Part shown: in pieces, positions 52,993 through 60,556 of the stretch
Layout: each line of letters begins with the position of its first letter
How positions within the stretch are numbered: the first letter of the stretch is position 1
NCBI GenBank assembly: GCA_965268275.1
Contig: OZ254168.1
Location: forward strand, 558,001 to 622,000
Reading direction: 5' to 3'
Length of the DNA stretch: 64,000 bases
From: AAA044-D11 sp965268275
GTDB lineage: Bacteria; Actinomycetota; Actinomycetes; Nanopelagicales; Nanopelagicaceae
Program-made: the position numbers and the translations under genes
Notes under the pieces: generated by a model
Told to the model about the DNA's origin: nothing
Database searches by the model: none
Seen by the model: only the letters and a program-made list of their open reading frames with translations

Positions 52993-54435
52993 ATGCGTAG
53001 AGCAAAGATTGTTTGCACGATGGGACCAGCTGTTGAAGCACCTGAAAAGGTTGAGGAGCTAATTGCTGCCGGCATGAATATGGCACGCCTCAATTTGTCT
53101 CACGGAGGCTATCCGGAACATCAAGCCAGACTGGATGCAGTTCGAGCAGCCGCGCTGAAAGCTGGCGTAGCAGTTGCAATCCTTGTCGATCTACAAGGCC
53201 CAAAGATTCGCTTAGCAAGATTTGAAAATGGACCACATGATCTTTCACGTGGCGATATTTTTACAATTACTACTGATGAAGTTCCTGGAACTAAAGAGCG
53301 AGTGGGCACCACATACAAAGGATTGCCAGGAGATTGCAAGCCAGGTGATCGAATTCTTATTGATGACGGAAAAGTTACAGTCGAAGTTCTTGAAGTTAAG
53401 GGAAATGATGTCATAACAAAGTGCATCGAACCAGGTGCCATAAGCAATAACAAAGGAATCAATCTTCCAGGTGTTGCAGTTTCAGTTCCTGCTCTTTCCG
53501 AGAAAGATAAAGAAGATTTACGTTGGGGTCTTCGAGCTGGTGCGGATTTCATTGCGCTTTCATTTGTTCGTAGCGCAAAAGATATTAAAGATGTGCACTT
53601 GATTATGGATCAAGAAGGAATTCGTCGACCAGTAATTGCAAAGATTGAAAAACCACAGGCGGTCGAAAACCTCGAAGAAATCATTGCGGCATTCGATGGC
53701 ATCATGGTTGCTCGAGGTGACCTTGGTGTTGAAATGCCAATCGAAGAAGTTCCGCTAGTTCAGAAGCAATGTGTGATGCTTGCTCGTGAGGCTGCGAAAC
53801 CTGTCATCGTGGCGACTCAAATGCTTGATTCAATGATTTCAAATTCCAGACCAACTAGAGCTGAAGCAACAGATTGTGCAAACGCAGTTCTAGATGGCGC
53901 TGACGCCCTGATGCTTTCTGGCGAAACAAGTGTTGGCGAATTTGCCATTGAAGCTGTCACAACAATGGCGCGAATTATTGAACGAACTGAAGAAGTCATG
54001 CTGGACCGAATTCCAGCGCTACGCCATGATCCAAAAACCAAAGGTGGCGCAATAACTAAAGCCGCAACCGAAGTAGGCGCAATTATTGGAGCTAAGTATT
54101 TAGTGGCTTTCACACAGAGCGGCGATTCAGCCCGTCGAATGTCAAGACTACGTTCTCCCATAAATATCATGGCGCTTACTCCAACCATCGAAGTCTTTAA
54201 TCAACTTGCACTCTCTTGGGGAGTCGAACCAAAGATCACTCAAATGGTTTCGCACACCGATGAAATGGTCGCGCAAGTTGACCGGATACTCATAGATTCA
54301 AATCGAGTAGCCAAGGGCGAGAGCGTAATTATCGTCGCCGGTTCGCCACCTGGAATTCCAGGTTCGACCAATGCCATGCGGGTTCACCGCGTAGGTGATG
54401 CAGTCGAAGGAATTGCTCCGGCATATCGCAAGTAG
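52993..54435 (+). CDS. pyk: Pyruvate kinase
   Basis: 480 residues. Domain A carries MARLNLSHGGYPEHQ and DLQGPKIRLARF; the active-site signature is VIAKIEKPQAVENLEEI, with GIMVARGDLGVEMPIEEVP following; the C-terminal allosteric domain has AFTQSGDSARRMSRLR and IIVAGSPPGIPGSTNAMRV. It turns phosphoenolpyruvate and ADP into pyruvate and ATP. The 50-base gap from gltD probably contains its promoter. Placement next to a tRNA-Leu-like gene and an ANTAR regulator is familiar from other actinobacteria. Confidence 0.95.
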   Translation: MRRAKIVCTMGPAVEAPEKVEELIAAGMNMARLNLSHGGYPEHQARLDAVRAAALKAGVAVAILVDLQGPKIRLARFENGPHDLSRGDIFTITTDEVPGTKERVGTTYKGLPGDCKPGDRILIDDGKVTVEVLEVKGNDVITKCIEPGAISNNKGINLPGVAVSVPALSEKDKEDLRWGLRAGADFIALSFVRSAKDIKDVHLIMDQEGIRRPVIAKIEKPQAVENLEEIIAAFDGIMVARGDLGVEMPIEEVPLVQKQCVMLAREAAKPVIVATQMLDSMISNSRPTRAEATDCANAVLDGADALMLSGETSVGEFAIEAVTTMARIIERTEEVMLDRIPALRHDPKTKGGAITKAATEVGAIIGAKYLVAFTQSGDSARRMSRLRSPINIMALTPTIEVFNQLALSWGVEPKITQMVSHTDEMVAQVDRILIDSNRVAKGESVIIVAGSPPGIPGSTNAMRVHRVGDAVEGIAPAYRK

Positions 54436-54450
54436 TTAAAGTAGGGGAGT

Positions 54451-54456
54451 TAATCT
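54451..54456 (+). promoter_or_regulatory. -10 box of the CAA tRNA
   Basis: TAATCT nine bases before the tRNA's first base. Together with the adjoining pdtaR start codon it suggests a short tRNA-mRNA cotranscript. Confidence 0.45.
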
Positions 54457-54465
54457 GAAGTAATT

Positions 54466-54538
54466 GCCTCGGTACTCCAACGGTAGAGAGGGCGGACTCA
54501 AAATCCGCACAGTGTCGGTTCAAATCCGACTCGAGGCA
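54466..54538 (+). tRNA. tRNA with CAA anticodon (tRNA-Leu by anticodon), short variable loop
   Basis: A 73-nucleotide cloverleaf. Acceptor arms GCCTCGG and TCGAGGC pair with one G-T; the anticodon stem is GCGGA/TCCGC around loop CTCAAAA, giving anticodon CAA (reads TTG, Leu); the T arm is GTCGG/CCGAC around TTCAAAT; A73 is the discriminator LeuRS requires. The variable loop is only five bases (ACAGT), whereas bacterial tRNA-Leu normally has a long class II arm. The D stem has three pairs plus a C-A mismatch. CCA is not encoded. Decoding as Leu is by anticodon only; charging is uncertain. Confidence 0.9.
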
Positions 54539-54539
54539 C

Positions 54540-55148
54540 ATGATAAATACTTTAAATAATAAGGAAGAAAATAGACCAGCCCGGATTTTGGTTGCTGAAG
54601 ATGAAGCGTTGATTCGCCTTGACCTTGTAGAAATGTTAACTGAAGCCGGATACGAAGTTGTAGCCCAAGCAACCAATGGTGTTGAAGCAATTGCCTTAGC
54701 TAAAGAATTTAAACCAGATCTAGCAATTCTTGATGTGAAAATGCCAGAACTAGATGGTATTTCTGCAGCCCAAGAAATTATTGAAATCTCACCAGTGTTA
54801 ATGCTTACCGCCTTTAGTCAAAAAGAATTAGTTGAACGTGCAAGAGATGCCGGCGTCATGGCCTACGTAGTAAAACCATTTAGCATTAATGATTTAACGC
54901 CTGCAATCGAAATCGCAATGAGCCGACACCTTCAGATGAGATCACTAAAAGATGAGGTAAGCGATTTACACGAGCGCCTTGAGACGCGCAAGGTAATTGA
55001 TCGGGCAAAGGGAATCTTGATGGCTGCCATGAATCTGAGCGAGCCCGAAGCTTTTGGCTGGATTCAACGAGCAGCCATGGACCGGCGTATAAGCATGAAG
55101 GCTGTAGCCGAAGCAGTGATTTCCCCAGAATCGGCGCTGGACCGCTAG
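54540..55148 (+). CDS. pdtaR: ANTAR-domain response regulator, PdtaR-like
   Basis: 202 residues. The receiver domain shows the acidic pair in ILVAEDEALIRLD, the phosphorylated Asp in LAILDVKMPELDG (about residue 63), LTAFSQ and VVKPFSI. A helical linker leads to the C-terminal ANTAR domain (RKVIDRAKGILMAAMNLSEPEAFGWIQRAAM, key A-G-A-A-Y/F-W positions), which binds paired RNA hairpins to prevent termination. The cognate PdtaS kinase is not in the window. ATG 54540 lies one base after the tRNA discriminator, and no other ATG/GTG occurs before the receiver domain. Its stop lies in an eight-base tandem repeat. Confidence 0.92.
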   Translation: MINTLNNKEENRPARILVAEDEALIRLDLVEMLTEAGYEVVAQATNGVEAIALAKEFKPDLAILDVKMPELDGISAAQEIIEISPVLMLTAFSQKELVERARDAGVMAYVVKPFSINDLTPAIEIAMSRHLQMRSLKDEVSDLHERLETRKVIDRAKGILMAAMNLSEPEAFGWIQRAAMDRRISMKAVAEAVISPESALDR

Positions 55149-55168
55149 ACCGCTAGAGCGCTAGACCG
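55141..55168. repeat. Eight-base tandem repeat over the pdtaR stop codon
   Basis: ACCGCTAG, ACCGCTAG, AGCGCTAG, then ACCG: three and a half copies with one substitution. The first copy provides the pdtaR TAG. Replication slippage could change the copy number, but only the first TAG is in frame with pdtaR, so the protein would keep the same end. Confidence 0.7.
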
Positions 55169-55234
55169 AAAAGCACCTGTGTAAATCTCGATAACAATCA
55201 GGTAACGAGCGCCAATTCCGAACTTTTTGACTTG

Positions 55235-55254
55235 AGTTCACCTCCAGTTCACCT
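55235..55254. promoter_or_regulatory. Direct repeat upstream of livK, possible operator
   Basis: AGTTCACCT occurs twice, start to start 11 bases apart, in the 181-base gap between pdtaR and livK. One helical turn of spacing suits a dimeric regulator on one DNA face or overlapping promoter elements. The regulator is unknown. Confidence 0.4.
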
Positions 55255-55273
55255 ATAGCCTTCTCTCCTCCCT

Positions 55274-55311
55274 GTCCCGGGACGGAAAAAAATAATCTGT
55301 GCGAAGCACAG
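55274..55311 (+). other. Palindrome and hairpin in the livK leader
   Basis: GTCCCGGGAC (55274-55283) is a perfect ten-base palindrome followed by GG and seven A. CTGTGC-GAA-GCACAG (55297-55311) is a six-pair hairpin with a GAA triloop, ending 18 bases before the livK ATG and just ahead of its Shine-Dalgarno sequence (caggaagg). They may stabilise or regulate the livK mRNA. Confidence 0.45.
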
Positions 55312-55329
55312 GAAAACAGGAAGGTCTAC

Positions 55330-56490
55330 ATGAATAAGAACTCAAAGCGCGTTCTTGCTGTTGTAGCGGCAGCTGTTCTTGCATTTGGAACAGTTTCGAC
55401 TACACAAGCTAACGCTGCAGGTAAGAAGGAAGTAACACTTGCATTCCAAGGCCCACTATCTGGTGGAGCAGCGCAAGCTGGTAAGGATGAAGTTGCAGGT
55501 GCTATTTACGCAATTGCGGAATACAACGCTACAAATCCAAAAGTTAAGGTAAAGCTAATTCAAGTTGACGATCAAGGAAACGGAACACAATCTGCGATCG
55601 TTTCTCCAGGTGTTGCTCGCAATAAGGCTGTAGTTGGCCTAATTGGATCTGCATACTCTGGTGCAACAGAAAACGCATTCCCTTCATACAAGGCTGCTGG
55701 TCTTCCAATGGTTTCACCATCAGCATCACGCGTAACTCTTACAAAGCCAGGAGCACCTGACTCAGGTTTCCCAATTTTCCACCGTGTTGTTCCTAAGGAC
55801 AGCCTCCAAGGTCCAGCACTTGCTCGTCTAGCAGTTAAGGGTGTTTCAAGCCCAGCTGTCTACTATGTCGATGATCAATCACCATACGGTGAAGGACTTC
55901 GCGACGAAGCACTTCCAACTTTGAAGAAGCTTGCAACAATTGTTGGTAAGGATTCCTTACTTCCAGTTGCTGGTGGCGACTACTCAGCTATTGCTGCAAA
56001 GGTAAAGGCTGCAAAGGCTAACTCTGTTGTTTACTTCGGTTACGACATTGATGCTGGTGCATTCGTTAAGTCACTTCGCGACTCTGGTTACACCGGTGTA
56101 TTCGCTGTTGGCGATGGCGCAGCAACATCATCATTCATCACAACAGCTGGTAAGAAGGCTGCTCAAGATGCACGTATCACACAAGGTGAAATTCCTTTCG
56201 ATAACATTGCGACAGCCGCACAAAAGGCAGCTTTCACAAAGGCATCTGGCGTAAAGGTTGCTGGCGGTTATGTAACTAACACAATCAACGCTACAAACGT
56301 ATTCCTACAATGCATCAAAGAAGGAAAACTGACACGTCCAGGAATCCTGACTTGTATCAAGAATGGAACTTTCGCTGACTTCACTGGTGGAACATTCCAA
56401 TTCAACCGTTATGGCGACACTAAAGATCCAGCACCAATCGGAGCTTTCTATGTTGAAGACGGCGTAATTACATATAAGCACATCGCTTAA
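55330..56490 (+). CDS. livK: Branched-chain amino-acid ABC transporter substrate-binding protein
   Basis: 386 residues: a Sec signal peptide (basic MNKNSKR, hydrophobic core, ANAAG cleavage region near residue 30) and a periplasmic-binding-protein type I fold with FQGPLSGGAAQAGKDEVAGA, LIQVDDQGN, GLIGSAYSGATENAFPSYKAAGLPMVSPSAS (key S-A-x-T positions) and YGEGLRDEALP. No lipobox Cys is seen, unlike most actinobacterial solute-binding proteins. Codon use is strongly biased (for example AAG for Lys and GCA for Ala), consistent with high expression. Members bind Leu, Ile, Val or related ligands; exact specificity is unknown. Confidence 0.92.
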   Translation: MNKNSKRVLAVVAAAVLAFGTVSTTQANAAGKKEVTLAFQGPLSGGAAQAGKDEVAGAIYAIAEYNATNPKVKVKLIQVDDQGNGTQSAIVSPGVARNKAVVGLIGSAYSGATENAFPSYKAAGLPMVSPSASRVTLTKPGAPDSGFPIFHRVVPKDSLQGPALARLAVKGVSSPAVYYVDDQSPYGEGLRDEALPTLKKLATIVGKDSLLPVAGGDYSAIAAKVKAAKANSVVYFGYDIDAGAFVKSLRDSGYTGVFAVGDGAATSSFITTAGKKAAQDARITQGEIPFDNIATAAQKAAFTKASGVKVAGGYVTNTINATNVFLQCIKEGKLTRPGILTCIKNGTFADFTGGTFQFNRYGDTKDPAPIGAFYVEDGVITYKHIA

Positions 56491-56522
56491 TCAATTAATT
56501 TAGGAAACTAAATTAGCTAGGA

Positions 56523-56558
56523 ATTAGTGCCTGTAGACATTGGTTTACAGGCACTAAT
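56523..56558 (+). other. Stable stem-loop between livK and livH
   Basis: Thirteen perfectly paired bases (56523-56535 with 56546-56558) around a ten-base loop, with GTGCCTGTA in the arm. It follows livK by 32 bases and lacks a downstream T run, so it may protect the livK mRNA 3' end or partly attenuate livHMGF, giving more binding protein than permease. Confidence 0.65.
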
Positions 56559-56616
56559 CTTGTAATATCGCGATTTGAGTCACACCAATGTTCTTTGAAC
56601 CGCACTTGAGGAGATT

Positions 56617-57570
56617 ATGAATTTTTCAGTTTTGACCACTCAGTTCTGGTCCTTATTGCTCTCGGGTGTTGCACTTGGACTTATTTATGTCTTGATTGCC
56701 CTTGGCTACACAATGGTTTATGGCGTTCTTCGCCTAATCAACTTCGCAAACTCTGAAATATTTATGGTCGGAACCTTCGCTGTGGTCTTCGCCGAAACCG
56801 GATTAACCGGACACACATTAGATTCCGAGCCACTTAAAGGCACGCAGTTAGTTTTAACTTTGGGCCTTGCCTTATTAATTGCAATGGCCGCATCTGGATT
56901 CACCGCCGTAATGGTAGAAATTTTGGCTTACCGACGTTTGCGCGCTCGAGGAAATAATCGCCTTGCTAGTTTGATTTCAGCAATCGGCATGTCGATTGCA
57001 CTCTCTGAAGCTGCAAGCGTTCTGACTCATGCTCGACCACAATCCAATCCACGGTTGTTAGAGAAAACTTCACTAGGCGAAATCGCTGGTGCAAATTTCA
57101 GAATTGATACTGTTCTCGTTCTGGTTTCGGCAATCATTATGTTCTTCCTACTTGATCGCTTTGTGAATAAGACTCGCGTAGGTATTGCAATTCGCGCTGT
57201 TTCTATGTCCGAGGAAAATGCCAAACTAATGGGCGTCAATTTAAACCGAGTTATTTCGGTTACCTTCCTAGTCGGTGGAATTATGACTGGGGCAGCAGCA
57301 TTTTTATTCATGACAGTTTATGAAACAACGAAATTCAATGTCGGCTTCAGCCTTGGCCTAGCAGCATTTACTGCGGCAGTCCTTGGCGGTATTGGCAATC
57401 TGCGCGGCGCTTTCTGGGGTGGAATTACACTCGGCATTCTAGAAACAATGTCTGCTGCTGTTCTAGGAAGTCAGTGGAAGGCAGTTACAGTCTTCGTAGT
57501 TTTAGTTCTAGTTTTATTAGTTCGACCAAATGGTTTATTTGGCGAAGCTATTCAGCAAGCGAGGGCATAG
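56617..57570 (+). CDS. livH: Branched-chain amino-acid ABC transporter permease LivH
   Basis: 317 residues with about eight membrane helices. It shows LSGVALGLIYVLIALGYTMVYGVLRLINFANSEIFMVG (key residues G-Y-T-M-V-Y-G, N-F-A), a cytoplasmic coupling loop with AIRAVSMSEENAKLMGVN, and AAVLGGIGNLRGAFWGGI near the end. It forms half of the membrane channel together with LivM. ATG 56617 has a GAGGAG ribosome-binding site. It is separated from livM by four bases. Confidence 0.94.
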   Translation: MNFSVLTTQFWSLLLSGVALGLIYVLIALGYTMVYGVLRLINFANSEIFMVGTFAVVFAETGLTGHTLDSEPLKGTQLVLTLGLALLIAMAASGFTAVMVEILAYRRLRARGNNRLASLISAIGMSIALSEAASVLTHARPQSNPRLLEKTSLGEIAGANFRIDTVLVLVSAIIMFFLLDRFVNKTRVGIAIRAVSMSEENAKLMGVNLNRVISVTFLVGGIMTGAAAFLFMTVYETTKFNVGFSLGLAAFTAAVLGGIGNLRGAFWGGITLGILETMSAAVLGSQWKAVTVFVVLVLVLLVRPNGLFGEAIQQARA

Positions 57571-57574
57571 GCAA

Positions 57575-58621
57575 ATGATAAATCTTAGAGATGCTGGTGC
57601 TAAGTTTTGGGATAAGTTAAATCGAGTTCAGCGGACCACATTTGTTCTTTTAGTAGTTGGCTTCCTCTTACTCGTTCCTTACATGGATACTTTCGGTCCA
57701 ACAAGTTTCATAAACACGCCTATCGCTTCATTTAGAGATGCTCTTGTCTATCCAATTGGCATGTTCGTTCTCATGGGCCTTGGATTGAACATTGTTGTTG
57801 GTAAAAGTGGCCTTCTAGATCTGGGTTATGTTGCGTTCTTCGCAATCGGGGCTTACACCCAAGCAATTCTCTCCACGACAACTTCATTAAATATGTGGGA
57901 GATCATGCCAATCGGCATTGGTCTTGCAATGCTATCCGGAGTTATTTTAGGGCTTCCTACACTTCGACTTCGCGGAGATTACTTGGCAATCGTTACCTTG
58001 GGCTTCGGCGAAATTACACGAATAGTTGTTTTGAACTCTAAATTCACAGGTGGAACAAATGGAATTCCTAATATTCCACCACCACCAAAAATTGGTCCAA
58101 TCGTTTTTGACATCATGCATCCACAGAATTACTACTATGTTGTAATCGTGATGATCCTCCTAACAATTTGGATGGTGCGTCGTCTATCGGTTCGCCGCGC
58201 TGGTCGTGCTTGGGAAGCGATTCGACAAGATGAAGACGTAGCAATGCTTATGGGTGTTCCAACTCTTCGCTACAAACTCTGGTCTTTCACACTTGGTGGT
58301 GGCGTCGGTGGCGCAGCCGGTGTGCTCTTTGCTTCAAAGGTAATGGTTATTGCACCAGGCATGTTTGATTTCCAAGTTTCAATTTTGATTCTTGCCTGCG
58401 TGGTCTTTGGTGGAATTGGAAATATCTGGGGAGTGGTCTTGGGTGGAGTCGCACTTGCTTATATTCCAGAGCGCATCCGATTCTTGACCGAAACTCGCCA
58501 ACTTGCTTTTGGTCTTGTTCTAGTAATCATGATGAATTTCCGTCCAGATGGAATGCTTCCACGAAAGAAGCGCGAAAAAATCAGTGATAAGAGCAAGCAG
58601 AAAGAAAAGGAGATCAAATAA
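57575..58621 (+). CDS. livM: Branched-chain amino-acid ABC transporter permease LivM
   Basis: 348 residues, about eight to nine membrane helices. Motifs are MGLGLNIVVGKSGLLDLGYVAFFAIGAY, LRLRGDYLAIVTLGFGEITRI, RAGRAWEAIRQDEDVAMLMGV (coupling loop) and GGIGNIWGVVLGG. A Lys/Glu-rich tail ends the protein. ATG 57575 is preferred over an ATG 45 bases upstream inside livH. Its TAA overlaps the livG ATG as TAATG. Confidence 0.93.
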   Translation: MINLRDAGAKFWDKLNRVQRTTFVLLVVGFLLLVPYMDTFGPTSFINTPIASFRDALVYPIGMFVLMGLGLNIVVGKSGLLDLGYVAFFAIGAYTQAILSTTTSLNMWEIMPIGIGLAMLSGVILGLPTLRLRGDYLAIVTLGFGEITRIVVLNSKFTGGTNGIPNIPPPPKIGPIVFDIMHPQNYYYVVIVMILLTIWMVRRLSVRRAGRAWEAIRQDEDVAMLMGVPTLRYKLWSFTLGGGVGGAAGVLFASKVMVIAPGMFDFQVSILILACVVFGGIGNIWGVVLGGVALAYIPERIRFLTETRQLAFGLVLVIMMNFRPDGMLPRKKREKISDKSKQKEKEIK

Positions 58622-59397
58622 TGTCTGAAAAAATTCTTGAACTCCGAAATCTAACCATGCAATTCGGTGGTGTGAAGGCTCTCGATGATGTCAGTATCCA
58701 TTTAAATAAGGGCGAAATTTGCGCCTTGATCGGCCCGAATGGAGCTGGCAAGACAACGGTTTTCAACGTCGTAACTGGAGTTTACGCTGCAACATCGGGG
58801 GACATTGTTTTCAATGGTGCTTCTATCCTTGGCAAGAAGCGCCACTTGATTACAAAACTTGGCCTAGCTCGAACCTTCCAGAACGTTCGGCTATTTGGCG
58901 AAATGACCGCGCTTGAAAATGTAATAACGGCAACTGATGTTCACAAGAAATCTGGCTTGGTTGGTGGTTTATTTGGTTCACCAAGATCTCGTCGGGAAGA
59001 ACGCGAATCAAAAGCGCGTGCGCATGAACTGCTTGCCTTCTTGGGAATCGATCACCGTGCAGATCAATTAGGAAAGAATCTTCCATATGGAGATCAACGT
59101 CGTCTTGAAATTGCTCGTGCACTTGGCACCGAACCACAAGTTCTACTTTTAGACGAACCAGCAGCTGGTTTCAACCCAGCCGAAAAGGTTGCGCTGGCAA
59201 ATGACATCAAAAAGATTCGTGATGCGGGATATACCGTTCTGCTAATCGAGCACGACATGTCTTTGATTATGGGAATCTCTGATCGAGTAATCGTTCTAGA
59301 TTTTGGAAAGAAGATTGCTGACGATATTCCAAGCAAGGTTCAGAATGATCCAAAGGTAATCGAAGCTTATTTAGGAGCACCTGCTGATGCGTCTTGA
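58621..59397 (+). CDS. livG: Branched-chain amino-acid ABC transporter ATPase LivG
   Basis: 258 residues. Walker A GPNGAGKTTVFNV (about residues 38-50), Q loop LARTFQNVRLFGEM, a linker insertion, signature LPYGDQRRLEIARAL (in place of LSGGQ, usual for LivG), Walker B VLLLDEPAAGFNP, and switch His in LLIEHDMSLIM. It energises LivHM with LivF. It overlaps livM and livF. Confidence 0.95.
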   Translation: MSEKILELRNLTMQFGGVKALDDVSIHLNKGEICALIGPNGAGKTTVFNVVTGVYAATSGDIVFNGASILGKKRHLITKLGLARTFQNVRLFGEMTALENVITATDVHKKSGLVGGLFGSPRSRREERESKARAHELLAFLGIDHRADQLGKNLPYGDQRRLEIARALGTEPQVLLLDEPAAGFNPAEKVALANDIKKIRDAGYTVLLIEHDMSLIMGISDRVIVLDFGKKIADDIPSKVQNDPKVIEAYLGAPADAS

Positions 59398-60115
59398 AAT
59401 TAAAGATCTACATGTTTTTTATGGAAAAATTGAGGCCATCAAGGGAATCAGTGTTGTTGTAAATCAGGGTGAAATTGTTACTTTGATCGGCGCCAATGGT
59501 GCTGGAAAAACCACAACTTTGAAAACAATTTCTGGTATCCGTCCAGTAGGAAGTGGCTCAATAACATTTGATGGTCAGGATATTTCCAAGATGCAAGCCC
59601 ACGATCGTGTAGCTCTTGGTATTTCTCAGGCGCCAGAAGGTCGCGGCATTTTTCCTGGAATGACTGTTCTCGAGAATCTAGAAATTGGAAAGTACTTCAG
59701 AAAAGATCGCAGAAGCGAGATGAATGAAGATTTAGAGAAGGTCTATCATTTATTTCCAAGGTTGAAAGAACGTGCATCTCAGGCTGGTGGAACACTTTCA
59801 GGTGGCGAGCAGCAGATGCTTGCTATTGGTCGCGCGTTGATGGCTCGTCCAAAGGTTCTATTGCTTGATGAACCTTCTATGGGACTAGCGCCAATGATGA
59901 TTGCGAATATTTTTAGAATTATCACCGAGATTAATACTGAACTCGGAACCACGATTCTTCTTGTAGAACAGAATGCGCAGCAAGCGCTACAGCGTGCGCA
60001 CCGTGCTTACGTTCTAGAGACTGGAAAAGTTGTTAAGGAAGCTAAAGCATCTGATCTGCTAAATGATCCAGATGTTCGTGCGGCTTACCTAGGAACCGGA
60101 GCAGACGCTCACTAA
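59387..60115 (+). CDS. livF: Branched-chain amino-acid ABC transporter ATPase LivF
   Basis: 242 residues. Walker A GANGAGKTTTLKT, Q loop SQAPEGRGIFPGM, signature LSGGEQQMLAIGRAL, Walker B VLLLDEPSMGLAP, and LLVEQNAQQAL are all present and typical of LivF. The ATG lies 11 bases inside livG. It converges with the thioesterase gene one base after its stop, with no terminator between. Confidence 0.95.
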   Translation: MRLEIKDLHVFYGKIEAIKGISVVVNQGEIVTLIGANGAGKTTTLKTISGIRPVGSGSITFDGQDISKMQAHDRVALGISQAPEGRGIFPGMTVLENLEIGKYFRKDRRSEMNEDLEKVYHLFPRLKERASQAGGTLSGGEQQMLAIGRALMARPKVLLLDEPSMGLAPMMIANIFRIITEINTELGTTILLVEQNAQQALQRAHRAYVLETGKVVKEAKASDLLNDPDVRAAYLGTGADAH

Positions 60116-60116
60116 G

Positions 60117-60524
60117 TTACGAGCGTTCGGCAAGGATCAAGCAAGTAATTCTTGATGTGCAAGTTCTTTCGCCGGCTTCATTAGTGATTACAACTTCATA
60201 GCAACAGAGAGTTTTCCCAAGAGAAATCGCTGTCGCAGTTCCAATTACATATCCAGATGTCGCAGATTTATGATGCGTTGCATTGATATCTACACCAACA
60301 ATCTTTCGATTCATTCCGGCATGTAGAGCGGTTCCGATCGAGCCAAGGCTTTCAGCTAGAACAACACTTGCTCCGCCATGCAATAAGCCCATTGGTTGGG
60401 TATTGCCCTCAACGGGCATCTTCGCGACTAGTCGTTGAGGTGAAGCTTCGAGAATTTCAATTCCCATCTTTTCACCAAGGGCGCCACTGCCACGCTTTCG
60501 CAGAATCTCAAGGAAATCATCCAT
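60117..60524 (-). CDS. Hotdog-fold thioesterase (PaaI/MenI-like)
   Basis: About 135 residues from ATG 60524, starting MDDFLEILRKR. The hotdog domain shows MGIEILEASPQRLVAKMPV, TQPMGLLHGGASVVLAES (catalytic-site HGG and Glu region) and VGVDINATHHKSA. The HGGASVVLAES form is close to 1,4-dihydroxy-2-naphthoyl-CoA thioesterase (MenI/YdiI) and PaaI relatives, which hydrolyse acyl-CoA. A substrate cannot be fixed; menaquinone synthesis is one option. A longer ORF from 60566 would overlap polA; the shorter start fits the family and the divergent promoter. Confidence 0.82.
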   Translation of the reverse strand: MDDFLEILRKRGSGALGEKMGIEILEASPQRLVAKMPVEGNTQPMGLLHGGASVVLAESLGSIGTALHAGMNRKIVGVDINATHHKSATSGYVIGTATAISLGKTLCCYEVVITNEAGERTCTSRITCLILAERS

Positions 60525-60531
60525 GTTGGTA

Positions 60532-60548
60532 AGTCTAACCAATAGACT
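60532..60548. promoter_or_regulatory. Mirror-image divergent promoter of polA and the thioesterase
   Basis: AGTCTA-accaa-TAGACT is a perfect inverted repeat. Each arm read outward is TAGACT, a TANNNT -10 element: eight bases before the polA ATG on the plus strand and seven before the thioesterase ATG on the minus strand. Both genes should be leaderless, and 32 bases hold both promoters. Confidence 0.6.
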
Positions 60549-60556
60549 CACCGGAA

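Noticed and set aside
55274..55311. livK leader as an ANTAR paired-hexaloop target
   Set aside because: The first element is a loopless palindrome and the second has a three-base loop, so the tandem six-base-loop pattern is absent.
56523..56558. Stem-loop after livK as a rho-independent terminator
   Set aside because: No T run follows, and livH continues on the same strand with no promoter that I can identify securely.
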